Shown: in pieces, positions 1-8,113 of the stretch
How positions within the stretch are numbered: the first letter of the stretch is position 1
Layout of the letters: every line of letters starts with the position of its first letter
Assembly: GCF_001552635.1 (NCBI RefSeq)
Contig: NZ_BCRO01000031.1
Location: forward strand, 1 to 64,000
Direction: 5' to 3'
Source of the DNA: Actinomadura hibisca NBRC 15177
GTDB taxonomy: Bacteria; Actinomycetota; Actinomycetes; Streptosporangiales; Streptosporangiaceae
Length of the DNA stretch: 64,000 nucleotides
The notes under the pieces: model-generated
Told to the model about the DNA's origin: nothing
The model's database searches: none
What the model saw: only the letters and a program-made list of their open reading frames with translations
Made by a program: the position numbers and the translations under genes

Positions 1-39
1 CCGCTGCACCGACTCAATCCGTGGGGGTCTACAGCCGAC

Positions 40-430
40 CAACCACCTCAACCCCGTGCCCCGCACCCGAGCAGCGACCCCAACCCCGTACAGGTTTCCC
101 ACACCCGACCACCAACCCCAGCCCTACGCGGGGTTGATCCAGGCGCCCACCAACCCAACCCGCACGGGTTTCCCACACCCGATCAACAAACCCCAGCCCG
201 CACGGGGTTGCTCCAAATACCCGACAACCCCAGCCCATGCAGGTTTTCAGTCCAGGCCCACCCACCTCAACCCCGCGCCCCGCACCCGACCAACGACCCC
301 AACCCAGCGCCCTGCACCTGCCCTTCAACCCCAGCCCCGCATCCGCGCCCCGTGCCCCGCGCCGCACACCCGACCAACACTCCCCCACACCCGCCACCCG
401 CCACCCGACCTCCACCAACCCCAGCCTCGC
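40..430. repeat. C-rich degenerate tandem repeat region
   Basis: This non-coding stretch is extremely C-rich and G-poor on the + strand. Its core, about 87-250, repeats a unit of roughly 37 bp. The GGTT element recurs at 93, 132, 167, 206 and 242 (spacings 39, 35, 39, 36), each time followed by a CCACACCCGAYCAACAACCCC-like stretch in varying states of decay. Alternate copies are most alike (GGGTTTCCCACACCCGA-type and GGGGTTGMTCC-type), so the higher-order unit is about 75 bp. Open frames crossing it on both strands are proline-rich low-complexity translations with no domain and are not taken as genes. The complementary strand carries many GGGG/GGTTGG runs. Confidence 0.7.
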
Positions 431-564
431 CGCCCGGCCCCCATCACCCCCATCTCCGACCCCTTACTGAAAGTTGCCGAAATCCCCCGCAACGTAACCG
501 GAGCTTGCTTAGGCTGAGCGCGCGAGTCACTGACCAACCGTGAAGACCCCGTGGTGGAACCCCC

Positions 565-2709
565 GTGCGACGACCCGGCAACCTGCCCATCGAGCCGACC
601 AGCTTCGTGGGTCGGCGCGCGGAAGTGCGCGCCGTTCGCGATTTGCTGGCCGAGTCCCGGCTGGTGACGCTGACCGGGGTCGGCGGGGTGGGCAAGACGC
701 GGCTGGCCCTGCAGTCGGCGGCCGGGCTGTGCGAGCGGTTTCCCGACGGCGTCTGGCTGGTCCCCTTGTCGGGCTTGCAGGATCAGGTTCTGCTCGCGCA
801 CACCGTCGCCGCCACGCTGGAGATGAACGAGCAGACCGCGCGCTCCCCCGTCGATCTCCTCACCAGCCACCTGGCCGGCAAGCGCCTGCTGTTGATCCTC
901 GACACCTGCGAGCATCTGCTGGACGGTTGCGCGGAACTGGTGGTCGAACTGCTCACCCGGTGCCCCGAGCTGAGCATCCTGGCCACCAGCAGGACTCCCC
1001 TGACGGTGCGGGGCGAGTGCATCTACGCCGTCATGCCGCTGCCGACGGTCCGGCCGGGCGACGGTGTGAGCGCGTCGGTGGCCGATCTGGACGCGGTCGC
1101 CCTCTTCGCCGACCGGGCGGTCGAGGCGGTGCCCGGTTTCGTCCTCGGGCACGATGATCTGGACGTCGTCGCGCGCCTGTGCGCCCTGGTGGACGGCCTG
1201 CCGCTGGCCATCGAGCTGGCGGCGGCGCGGCTGCGGTACCTGCCGCTCGCGGAGATCGAAACGGCGCTGGAGGATCGGTTCGGGCTCCTGACCGCCCATC
1301 ACACGCCGCTCCCCCGGCACCAGACGATGCGGTCGGCGATCGGCTGGAGCCACGAGTTGTGCGAACCGCTCGAACGGCTCCTCTGGGCACGGTTGTCGGT
1401 GCTCGTCGGCGGCTACTCCCTCGATCTCGCCAAGGACGTCTGCGCTGCTCCGCCGCTGTCCGCCACGCAGGTCGCCGAGCTCATGCCGAGGCTGGTGGGC
1501 CAGTCGATCGTGCTGCGCGAGGACGGGGGCACCCGCTTCCGGATGCTGGACACCGTCCGCGAGTACGGCGTGGAACGGCTGCGCGATCTGGGCGAGGAGC
1601 ACGTCCTCCGGCGCCGCCACCGCGACGCGTGCCTGCGGCTGGCCGGGCGCGTCGAGGCGGAGTGGTCGGGCGCGGACCAGCTCGGGTGGATCAGGCGGTT
1701 GGGCGCCGAGTTTCCCAACCTCCGCGTGGCGCTGGACTACTGCCTGAGGATGAAATCGGCGAAGGCGCTGGATCTGTCGGCCGCGTTGTGGCCGTTGTGG
1801 AGCGCGTGCGGATATCACCGGGAAGGGCGCTACTACCTGCAACGCGCCCTGGAGCAGGACATCGGGTCGGATTCCCAGTTCGCCAAGGCCCTGTGGGTGT
1901 CCACATGGGTGGACGCCGAGCACTACGAGGCGGAGGTCGCCGCCGCGCGGCTCGATCTGGCGCGCCGCGCGGCGGTGGCATCCGGTGACAAGACCGCGCT
2001 GGCCTACGTCGGTCACATGGCCGGGGTCACCGCGTTCGTCGCGGGCGACGACGAGGCCGCCGCCGGCCTGCTGCGCGACACGCTCGCCCTGCACCGGTCG
2101 GCGCTGGAGGAGGCCGGGCCGGGGCCGCTGCTGACGATGGCGCAGCTGGGGGTGTCGCTGGCCAGGCTGGGGCACGACGACGCCGTGCCGATGCTCCGCG
2201 ACTGCGTGCGGCAGTGCCGCCGGCGCGGCGAGCTGTGGGCGCGCTCCATCGCCCATTACGGTCTCGCCCTCGCGGCGTGGCGGTGCGGTGACGTGGCCGG
2301 CGCGGGCGCGCACAACCAGGAGTCGTTGCGGATCAAGCGGCGGTTCGGGGACGTCGCGGGCGCGGCGCTGGGCATCGAGTTGCAGGCGTGGTGCGCGGCC
2401 GCGTCCGGGCAGGGCGACGTCGCCGCGTACCTGCTCGGCGGCGTCGACCGGTTGTGCCTGGCGACGGAGATGCGGATCGACCAGGTGCCGTTCTGGGCCG
2501 CCGGGCACCGCGAGTGCGAACGGGCCGCCCGCGCGCTGCTCGGCGACGAGGGCTTCGACGCGGCCTTCCGTCTAGGCCGCGCGCTGGAGCTGGACGAGGC
2601 TTACGGCTTCGCGCTCGGCGAGCGGCCCGGCATCCGCCTGCGTGCGCGTTATCCGGGGTCGGCGGTGGGCAGGACCGATCCGTCGTCGGGGCACCGGGAG
2701 GCACGCTGA
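565..2709 (+). CDS. AfsR/LuxR-type NB-ARC ATPase with TPR-like C-terminus, no HTH
   Basis: This is a 714-residue signal-transduction ATPase of the actinobacterial LuxR/AfsR-like type. The N-terminus has the typical PTSFVGRRAE lead-in, followed by a P-loop GVGGVGKT (residues 38-45) and a Walker B stretch LLLILDTCEH near residue 110. The NB-ARC/winged-helix part ends near LSVLVGGYSLDLAKDVC, and the rest is helical and TPR-like. Related proteins usually end with a LuxR helix-turn-helix just after the ALELDEAYGFALG segment. Here the chain stops about 30 residues later with no HTH, and no SARP domain precedes it. It is therefore probably not a DNA-binding regulator by itself. GTG at 565 is the first start after an in-frame stop. 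The next gene overlaps its stop codon. Confidence 0.8.
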   Translation: MRRPGNLPIEPTSFVGRRAEVRAVRDLLAESRLVTLTGVGGVGKTRLALQSAAGLCERFPDGVWLVPLSGLQDQVLLAHTVAATLEMNEQTARSPVDLLTSHLAGKRLLLILDTCEHLLDGCAELVVELLTRCPELSILATSRTPLTVRGECIYAVMPLPTVRPGDGVSASVADLDAVALFADRAVEAVPGFVLGHDDLDVVARLCALVDGLPLAIELAAARLRYLPLAEIETALEDRFGLLTAHHTPLPRHQTMRSAIGWSHELCEPLERLLWARLSVLVGGYSLDLAKDVCAAPPLSATQVAELMPRLVGQSIVLREDGGTRFRMLDTVREYGVERLRDLGEEHVLRRRHRDACLRLAGRVEAEWSGADQLGWIRRLGAEFPNLRVALDYCLRMKSAKALDLSAALWPLWSACGYHREGRYYLQRALEQDIGSDSQFAKALWVSTWVDAEHYEAEVAAARLDLARRAAVASGDKTALAYVGHMAGVTAFVAGDDEAAAGLLRDTLALHRSALEEAGPGPLLTMAQLGVSLARLGHDDAVPMLRDCVRQCRRRGELWARSIAHYGLALAAWRCGDVAGAGAHNQESLRIKRRFGDVAGAALGIELQAWCAAASGQGDVAAYLLGGVDRLCLATEMRIDQVPFWAAGHRECERAARALLGDEGFDAAFRLGRALELDEAYGFALGERPGIRLRARYPGSAVGRTDPSSGHREAR

Positions 2710-3938
2710 GCGGGAGTCAGGCCATCCGGTCGGAGGCGTCCGTCAGGCTGGTCCGACCCGGCTGGATCGTCGCGTTCACCCTCGCCAACCTGGGCTTGTG
2801 GGCGGGGCACTACGCCCCGCTGTCGGTGCTGCTGCCGGTCCGGCTCCAGGAGGCCGCGCCCGACCATAAAGAGATCACGTTCGCGCTGGTCAGCGGCGCG
2901 GGCGCGGTCGTGGCGATGGTCGCCGGGCCGGTGGCGGGCGCGTGGTCGGACCGCACGTCCGGACGGTTCGGCCGCCGCCATCCCTGGACGCTGGGCGGCG
3001 CGGCGCTGGCGGCCGTGGCGCTGGCCCTGCTCGCCGGGCAGCAGACCGTGGCCGGGATGCTCGTGGGCTGGTGCCTGGCCCAGGCCGGGCTCAACACCAT
3101 GCAGGCGAGCCTCACGGCGGAGCTGGCCGACCGGGTTCCGGTCCGGCAGCGCGCGACCGTCGCGGGCTGGATGGGCATCACGGCGGGGAGCGCGCTGCTG
3201 CCGGTGTTCGTCATGACGCGGGTCGTCTCCGGGACCGGTCCCGGGTTCGTGGTCACCGGCGCGGTGGTGCTGCTGTGCGCGGTGGCCTTCTTTGTGCTGA
3301 CGCGTCGTTCGACCGCAGAACCGGAGGAGGCCCCGCCTGCTTACGCGGGGCGGCTTCGTCGTGCCGACTTCCTGTGGGCCTGCGTCAGCCGCGCGCTCTT
3401 CTTCACGGGCTGGTCGCTGGCCACGGTCTACGTGTTCTACTACCTCGTCGACCAGGTGCGCTACGAGGAGCGTTTCCCGGGCAAGACCGGCGCGGACGGG
3501 GTGCTGGAGGTCTCCACGGTCTTCACCGCCGTCCTCATCGTCGCGGCGCTTCTCAGCGGCGTCGTCTCCGACCGGACGGGCGGGCGCAAGAGGCTGGCCG
3601 CCGGGGGCAGCGTCGTGGTGGCGGCGGGGATCATGATGTGGGCGTTGTGGCCGAGCTGGCCCGCGGTGCTCGCCGGGACGGCGCTGCTGGCCGTCGGGCA
3701 GGGCGCGTTCCTGTCGGTCGACCAGGCGCTGGTGACGCAGGTGTTGCCGTCGGCCGCCCACCGGGCCCGCGACCTGGGGATCGTCAACATCTCCTACACC
3801 GGCCCGCAGACCCTCGCGCCCTTCGTCGCCGGTCCGATCGTCACCACCCTGGGCGGATACGAGACGTTGTTCGTCGTCGCCGCGATCCTGACGCTGCTCG
3901 CCGGGCTCGCCGTTCGGAGGGTCCGGGGCGTCGCCTGA
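2706..3938 (+). CDS. MFS transporter (sugar/efflux type), probable CTG start
   Basis: This is a twelve-helix major facilitator protein of about 410 residues. The loop between helices 2 and 3 reads GAWSDRTSGRFGRRHPW, the signature also found in the MFS protein at 50208-51524, so the two are paralogs of one subfamily. The substrate cannot be read from sequence. No ATG or GTG lies near the start of homology. The best start is CTG at 2706, which overlaps the upstream TGA (CTGA) and has GGGAGG at 2696-2701 as ribosome site. This implies translational coupling to the NB-ARC gene. The gene converges on the VOC gene, 7 bp away. Confidence 0.82.
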   Translation: MSGSQAIRSEASVRLVRPGWIVAFTLANLGLWAGHYAPLSVLLPVRLQEAAPDHKEITFALVSGAGAVVAMVAGPVAGAWSDRTSGRFGRRHPWTLGGAALAAVALALLAGQQTVAGMLVGWCLAQAGLNTMQASLTAELADRVPVRQRATVAGWMGITAGSALLPVFVMTRVVSGTGPGFVVTGAVVLLCAVAFFVLTRRSTAEPEEAPPAYAGRLRRADFLWACVSRALFFTGWSLATVYVFYYLVDQVRYEERFPGKTGADGVLEVSTVFTAVLIVAALLSGVVSDRTGGRKRLAAGGSVVVAAGIMMWALWPSWPAVLAGTALLAVGQGAFLSVDQALVTQVLPSAAHRARDLGIVNISYTGPQTLAPFVAGPIVTTLGGYETLFVVAAILTLLAGLAVRRVRGVA

Positions 3939-3945
3939 CCGGCCG

Positions 3946-4398
3946 TCACGTCGCGCAGAACTCGTTGCCTTCGGGGTCCAGCATGACCCACCAGTGCCCG
4001 GCGGGCCCCTGGTCGACCTCGCGGACGCGGGTCGCTCCCAGCTTCTCCAGCCGCGCCACCAGCTCGTCCAGGCCGCCGGGCTCGCTGTGGACGTCGATGT
4101 GCAGGCGGTTCTTGACGCTCTTGCCCTCGGGCACGTCCTGGAACAGCAGCCGACGGCCGCGGCCGACGCCGCTGAGCTCGTCGAAGGGGTCCTCGGGGTG
4201 GCGGACGGCGGCGTAGCCGCGGAAGAGCTTGCGGCCGCGATGCTCGGTGACGGCCTCCGCGCCGATGTGCCCGGCGGCCAGCAGCTGCTCGACCAGAGCG
4301 CTGGGGTCCTCCACCTCGTACTCCAGGGCCGCTCCCCAGAAGTCCGCGAGGGCGGCCGCGTCGGTGCTGTCGATGACCAGCTTCCAGCTCAGTGCCAT
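3946..4398 (-). CDS. VOC (glyoxalase/bleomycin-resistance) family protein
   Basis: This 150-residue protein has the actinobacterial VOC-fold layout. An N-terminal half begins MALSWKLVIDSTDAAALADFW, and the C-terminal half has KNRLHIDVHSEPGG and ends with HWWVMLDPEGNEFC. The late HIDVH histidines and the DPEGNEF strand are the usual metal and substrate-site positions of this family. The reaction is not assignable: relatives include glyoxalases, dioxygenases and antibiotic-binding proteins. It is a single gene on the minus strand, convergent with the MFS gene. Confidence 0.8.
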   Translation of the reverse strand: MALSWKLVIDSTDAAALADFWGAALEYEVEDPSALVEQLLAAGHIGAEAVTEHRGRKLFRGYAAVRHPEDPFDELSGVGRGRRLLFQDVPEGKSVKNRLHIDVHSEPGGLDELVARLEKLGATRVREVDQGPAGHWWVMLDPEGNEFCAT

Positions 4399-4581
4399 GT
4401 AACCCGTTTTAGCGGTTATCCCACCGTCCCCGCAACCACCGCGCGGCGCTTGCCCGCCCCTCCGTCAACGCCGCCCAGCGGTCGAAATCCGGTCGTGGCG
4501 AAGTGTCCATGACGGGCGATCCTGTTCGTCCTTAAGGTGAAGGCCGGTGAGAGGCACCGGCCCCGCCCGGAGGAGCGAGCC

Positions 4582-4947
4582 ATGTCCGAATCCCGCATCA
4601 CCGAAGTGGCGACGATCGCAATCCCCGTCACCGACCAGGACCGCGCGGTCGACTTCTACGTCGGCACGCTCGGCTTCGAGAAGCGCCGGGATCTTCCCTT
4701 CGGGCAGGCGCGCTGGATCGAGGTGGCCCCGCCCGGGGCCGCGACGACCATCGCGCTCGTCCCCACCGGGATGCCCACCGGCATCCGCCTCACGACCGAG
4801 GACGCCGACGCCGCCCACGCCGACCTCGCCCGGCAGGGCGCCGACGTCGATGCCGAGATCCTGCGCATGGAGGGCATGGCACCGCCCATGTTCACCCTGC
4901 GGGACCCGGACGGCAACACGCTCATCCTCGTGGAAAACGCCCAGTGA
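4582..4947 (+). CDS. VOC family protein
   Basis: This 121-residue VOC-fold protein shows the two-module signature: IAIPVTDQDRAVDFYVGTLGFE at the N-terminus and FTLRDPDGNTLILVEN at the C-terminus. The usual first-module metal-binding histidine position (HVTIPV in relatives) reads ATIAIPV here, so metal binding is doubtful. The start at 4582 is chosen because GGAGGAGCG lies just upstream and homology begins there, although the frame opens 45 bp earlier. It lies 29 bp ahead of the DGPF/ECF sigma pair on the same strand. VOC proteins often accompany such pairs, so it is probably part of the same transcript. Confidence 0.82.
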   Translation: MSESRITEVATIAIPVTDQDRAVDFYVGTLGFEKRRDLPFGQARWIEVAPPGAATTIALVPTGMPTGIRLTTEDADAAHADLARQGADVDAEILRMEGMAPPMFTLRDPDGNTLILVENAQ

Positions 4948-4976
4948 AGCACGAGCGGTCCGACTGAAGGGAAACC

Positions 4977-5330
4977 ATGCCCACCTACATCGCCCTCACC
5001 TACACCGCCGAGGTCGACTGGAAGCAGCCGGAGTACGCGGACGCCATCCAGGAGTACGTCGCGTTCGACGAGGCGCACGCGGCCGTGCTGCGAGGCGGCC
5101 ACGCGCTCTACCCGACGGCCACCGCCACGACGGTGCGCGTCCCCGGCGGCAAGGGCGGCGAGCCGATCGTCAGCGACGGCCCGTACGCCGAGACGAAGGA
5201 GGCGCTCACCGGCTTCTACCTGCTGGAGTGCGCCGACCTGGACGAGGCGCTCGCGGTGGCCGCGAAGATGCCGGCGGCCTGGCACGGGACCGTCGAGGTC
5301 CGCCCGGTCCATCCGTCGCTGGAGTCCTGA
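4977..5330 (+). CDS. YCII-related DGPF-domain protein
   Basis: This 117-residue YCII/DGPF protein carries the diagnostic DGPYAETKE motif and the C-terminal EVRPV strand. DGPF proteins form a ferredoxin-like dimeric barrel and are the conserved genomic partners of ECF42 sigma factors. Here the stop at 5330 lies 3 bp before the sigma factor start at 5334, so the two are almost certainly translated from one message. The biochemical role of DGPF proteins in sigma control is not established. GGGAAACC upstream of ATG 4977 is a modest ribosome site. Confidence 0.88.
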   Translation: MPTYIALTYTAEVDWKQPEYADAIQEYVAFDEAHAAVLRGGHALYPTATATTVRVPGGKGGEPIVSDGPYAETKEALTGFYLLECADLDEALAVAAKMPAAWHGTVEVRPVHPSLES

Positions 5331-5333
5331 TCC

Positions 5334-6554
5334 GTGGCGGCCGGTGACGCGGTGGCGCGGCTGCTGCGCGACGAGGGCGCGCACGTGCTGGCCACGCTGA
5401 TCCGCGTCACCGGCGACATCACCCTGGCCGAGGACGCGGTGCAGGACGCCGCCGTCCGCGCGCTGGAGCGGTGGCCGCGCGACGGCGTCCCGGACAACCC
5501 GCGCGCCTGGCTCATCGTCGCCGCCAAGCGGCGGGCGATCGACGTCGTGCGGCGGGAGGCCCGGCGCGCCGGGAAGGAGACGGCGGCCGTGGCGCTGCTC
5601 GACCCCGTGCCCGAACCCGCCGGGGCCGTCCGTGACGACCTCCTCCGGCTGGTGTTCACCTGCTGCCATCCGGCGCTGTCGGCCGAGGCGCAGGTCGCGC
5701 TGGCGCTGCGGACGCTGGGCGGGCTGTCCACCGCGGAGGTCGCCCGCGCCCTGATGGTGCCCGAGGCGACGATGGCCAAGCGGCTGACCCGCGCCAAGCA
5801 GAAGATCGCGCTGGCGCGGATCCCCTACCGCGTGCCGTCCGCCGGGGAACTGCCGGGCCGGGTGCGGGGCGTCGCGGCCACGATCTACCTGATCTTCAAC
5901 GAGGGGTACGCGGCCGGGGCGGGCGAGCACCTGGTCCGGGTCGCGCTGTCGGCGGAGGCGATCCGGCTGGCCCGGCTCCTGGTCGGTCTCCTGCCCGACG
6001 AGCCGACCGCGCTCGGCCTGCTCGCGCTGCTGCTGCTGAGCGACGCCCGCCGCGCCGCCCGGCTCGACGAGCGGGGCGGCGCGGTGCTGCTGCCCGACCA
6101 GGACCGCACGCGCTGGGACACCGCCATGATCAGAGAGGGGGTCGTGCTGGTCGGGACGGCCCTGCGCCGCGCCCCCGACCGGCCCGACCCCTACGTGGCG
6201 CAGGCGGCGATCGCGGCCTGCCACGCGCTCGCGCCCTCCTACGCCGACACCGACTGGGACGCCGTCGTGTCCTGGTACGACGTGCTGCTCACCGTCCAGG
6301 ACACCGCGGTCGTCCGCCTCAACCGGGCGGTGGCCGTGGCCGAACGGGACGGCCCCGAGGCGGGCCTCGCCCTGGTCGAGGGCATCGACGGGCTGGCGGC
6401 GTATCCGTGGTGGCACGCGACGCGCGCCGAACTGCTGCGCCGCGTGGGCCGGGCGTCCGAGGCGAGCGCGGCCTACGAGCGGGCGCTCGGCCTGGAGATG
6501 AACGACGTCCAGGCCGGGCATCTGCGCCGTCGCCTTTCCGACCTCGACGGCTAG
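5334..6554 (+). CDS. ECF42-type RNA polymerase sigma factor with C-terminal extension
   Basis: This 406-residue sigma-70 family factor has sigma2 (AEDAVQDAAVRALERWPRDG) and sigma4 (GLSTAEVARALMVPEATMAK) regions. They are followed by the long helical, TPR-like C-terminal domain (DUF6596 region, NEGYAAGAGEHLVRVALSAEAIRL onward) that defines the ECF42 group. In that group the extension replaces a classical anti-sigma factor. The gene starts with GTG and is tightly linked to the DGPF gene. No promoter with a matching ECF signature could be recognised nearby, so its regulon is unknown. Confidence 0.9.
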   Translation: MAAGDAVARLLRDEGAHVLATLIRVTGDITLAEDAVQDAAVRALERWPRDGVPDNPRAWLIVAAKRRAIDVVRREARRAGKETAAVALLDPVPEPAGAVRDDLLRLVFTCCHPALSAEAQVALALRTLGGLSTAEVARALMVPEATMAKRLTRAKQKIALARIPYRVPSAGELPGRVRGVAATIYLIFNEGYAAGAGEHLVRVALSAEAIRLARLLVGLLPDEPTALGLLALLLLSDARRAARLDERGGAVLLPDQDRTRWDTAMIREGVVLVGTALRRAPDRPDPYVAQAAIAACHALAPSYADTDWDAVVSWYDVLLTVQDTAVVRLNRAVAVAERDGPEAGLALVEGIDGLAAYPWWHATRAELLRRVGRASEASAAYERALGLEMNDVQAGHLRRRLSDLDG

Positions 6555-6597
6555 GTGGTCCCCGCCTGCCGTCTTCGCCCGCCGCGCCCGTCCAAGG

Positions 6598-7674
6598 TCA
6601 GCTCAGGCGGTCGGTCAGCAGCCGTGCCACCGCGATCAGTTCGTCCGCCGACCCGTCCGTGTCCAGCGCGCGCAGCTCCCTGATCGCGGCGTCCTGGTAG
6701 TGGCACGCCATCTGCTCGGCGACGGCCCGGCCGCCGGTGGCCTCGATGAGTTCGGCGGCCTGGCGCACCTGGGCGTCGTCGCGCCCGCCGGACAGCAGCG
6801 CCACCAGCCTGCCGCCGCGGTCCGGTCCGGTGCGCGGGCCGGGCAGCGGGTCGGCCGGGGGGCCGGTCAGCGCCGCCAGCACCGGAGCGGTCTTCTTGCC
6901 GCTCCGCAGGTCGCTGAAGGCGGGCTTGCCGGTGACGGCGGGATCCCCCCAGATGCCGAGGACGTCGTCGATCGCCTGGAAGGCCAACCCGAGGTGACGT
7001 CCGGCCTCCTGCAAACCGGTCACCACGGCGGCGGGCGCTCCCGCCAGCGCCGCCCCGATCGCGATGGAGCAGCCCAGCAGCGCGCCGGTCTTGCGGGCCG
7101 CCATGCGCCGGTACTCCGCCATGGTGACCGCGCGGGGCCCGGTCCAGGGACGGCTCTCGAACGCCAGGTCCGCCGCCTGCCCGCCGACCAGGTCCACCAG
7201 CGCGCCCGACAGCAGGCGGGTCGCCTCGGCGGACCCGTTGTGCGGGACGTCGGCCAGGGTGCGCAGGGCAAGGGCGAGCAGGGCGTCGCCGGTGAGGACG
7301 GCCGGGCCCACGCCGTACGCCTTCCACACCGACGGGCGGTGGCGGCGCTGCTCGTCGCCGTCCATGATGTCGTCGTGCACCAGCGAGAAGACGTGCATCA
7401 GCTCGACGGCGACGGCCCCGGCCACCGCGGTCTCGGCCGGGACACCGGCGGTCCGGGCGCCCAGCAGGGCCAGCGCCGGCCGCAGCCCCTTGCCCGCGCC
7501 GCCCTTGCCGGGACGGCCGTCGCTGTCCCACCAGCCCAGCGCGAAGCCGCACATCACCTCCAGCTCGCCGCCCAGCGAACCGACGGCCGCGCGCAGCGCC
7601 GGCCGCACCAGCTCCTGGCAGCGGGCCATGCTCCCGGTCGCCTCGCATGTCGTCGTCGGCGTGTTCATCACCAC
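6598..7674 (-). CDS. Polyprenyl (geranylgeranyl-type) diphosphate synthase
   Basis: This trans-prenyltransferase of about 358 residues condenses isopentenyl diphosphate with allylic diphosphates. The first aspartate-rich motif is HDDIMDGDEQRRHRPS and the second is AIDDVLGIWGDP, followed by the conserved KPAFSDLRSGKKTAPV. The N-terminal MCGFALGWWDSDGRP..GKGLRPAL segment resembles actinobacterial prenyltransferases that accompany family 2 encapsulins, but no encapsulin gene lies in this window. Product chain length cannot be read reliably; C20 is plausible given the terpene synthase at 16415. The start could be any of GTG-GTG-ATG at 7674-7668. It is divergent from dxs with a 439-bp gap, and the two supply one pathway. 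Confidence 0.88.
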   Translation of the reverse strand: MVMNTPTTTCEATGSMARCQELVRPALRAAVGSLGGELEVMCGFALGWWDSDGRPGKGGAGKGLRPALALLGARTAGVPAETAVAGAVAVELMHVFSLVHDDIMDGDEQRRHRPSVWKAYGVGPAVLTGDALLALALRTLADVPHNGSAEATRLLSGALVDLVGGQAADLAFESRPWTGPRAVTMAEYRRMAARKTGALLGCSIAIGAALAGAPAAVVTGLQEAGRHLGLAFQAIDDVLGIWGDPAVTGKPAFSDLRSGKKTAPVLAALTGPPADPLPGPRTGPDRGGRLVALLSGGRDDAQVRQAAELIEATGGRAVAEQMACHYQDAAIRELRALDTDGSADELIAVARLLTDRLS

Positions 7675-8113
7675 ATCCGTTCCTGGATTGCGCGCTGAGT
7701 GATCGCGTCCGCTGTTCCGGGCATTCTCGCATCCGGGTCGAATGGCGCACGAATGGTCGGAGGAAAACGAGCGAAACGCCGCCCCAGGCTGCGCTCATCG
7801 GCGCGCCCGCACCGCCGTACATCCCCCAGCGAGTGGAAAACTGCACTTTTGTCTCTTAGTGGGCGGGAGGGCATCCAGCAGGAACGACGCATGCTCGTAC
7901 GGTATGGGGCGGCACCGACACCGAAGCTTTGGCGGCGGGCGAGTCAAATAATGCTTTCCCCGGATAATTAGGGCATTTACCTTTCGTTCCTGCCCTCCAG
8001 CAAGGAAGCAGTGACCGAACATCCCGCCACTGTCACGCCGGGTCAGTCCTTTTGAGGCGGCGACAAGGAAAGGAATACGGGCACCCCGTTTTCTTCCCGA
8101 GGAGGCCCCCGCC
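7675..8113. other. Divergent promoter region between prenyl synthase and dxs
   Basis: No gene is supported here. It is locally AT-richer than its flanks around 7945-7985 (for example ATAATGCTTTCCCCGGATAATTAG). It must hold both divergent promoters and the dxs leader, ending in the strong GAGGAGG ribosome site just before 8114. I could not pick a -35/-10 pair with confidence. Confidence 0.4.

Noticed and set aside
56..517. Proline-rich open frames through the C-rich repeats
   Set aside because: Several frames are open at once, repeat units shift frame, and there is no ribosome site. Composition alone explains the openness.
325..2508. A 727-codon open frame on the minus strand opposite the NB-ARC gene
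   Set aside because: It is rich in Arg/Gln/His/Pro with no domain, mirrors the third-position GC bias of the true + strand gene, and that gene has clear motifs.
4656..6521. A 621-codon minus-strand frame opposite the DGPF/ECF genes
   Set aside because: Composition and lack of motifs show it is a GC artefact; the + strand genes are unambiguous.
6598..7674. Assignment as an encapsulin-associated cargo prenyltransferase
   Set aside because: The N-terminal WWDSDGRP region resembles that group, but no encapsulin shell gene is within the window, and the neighbouring dxs points to terpene supply.
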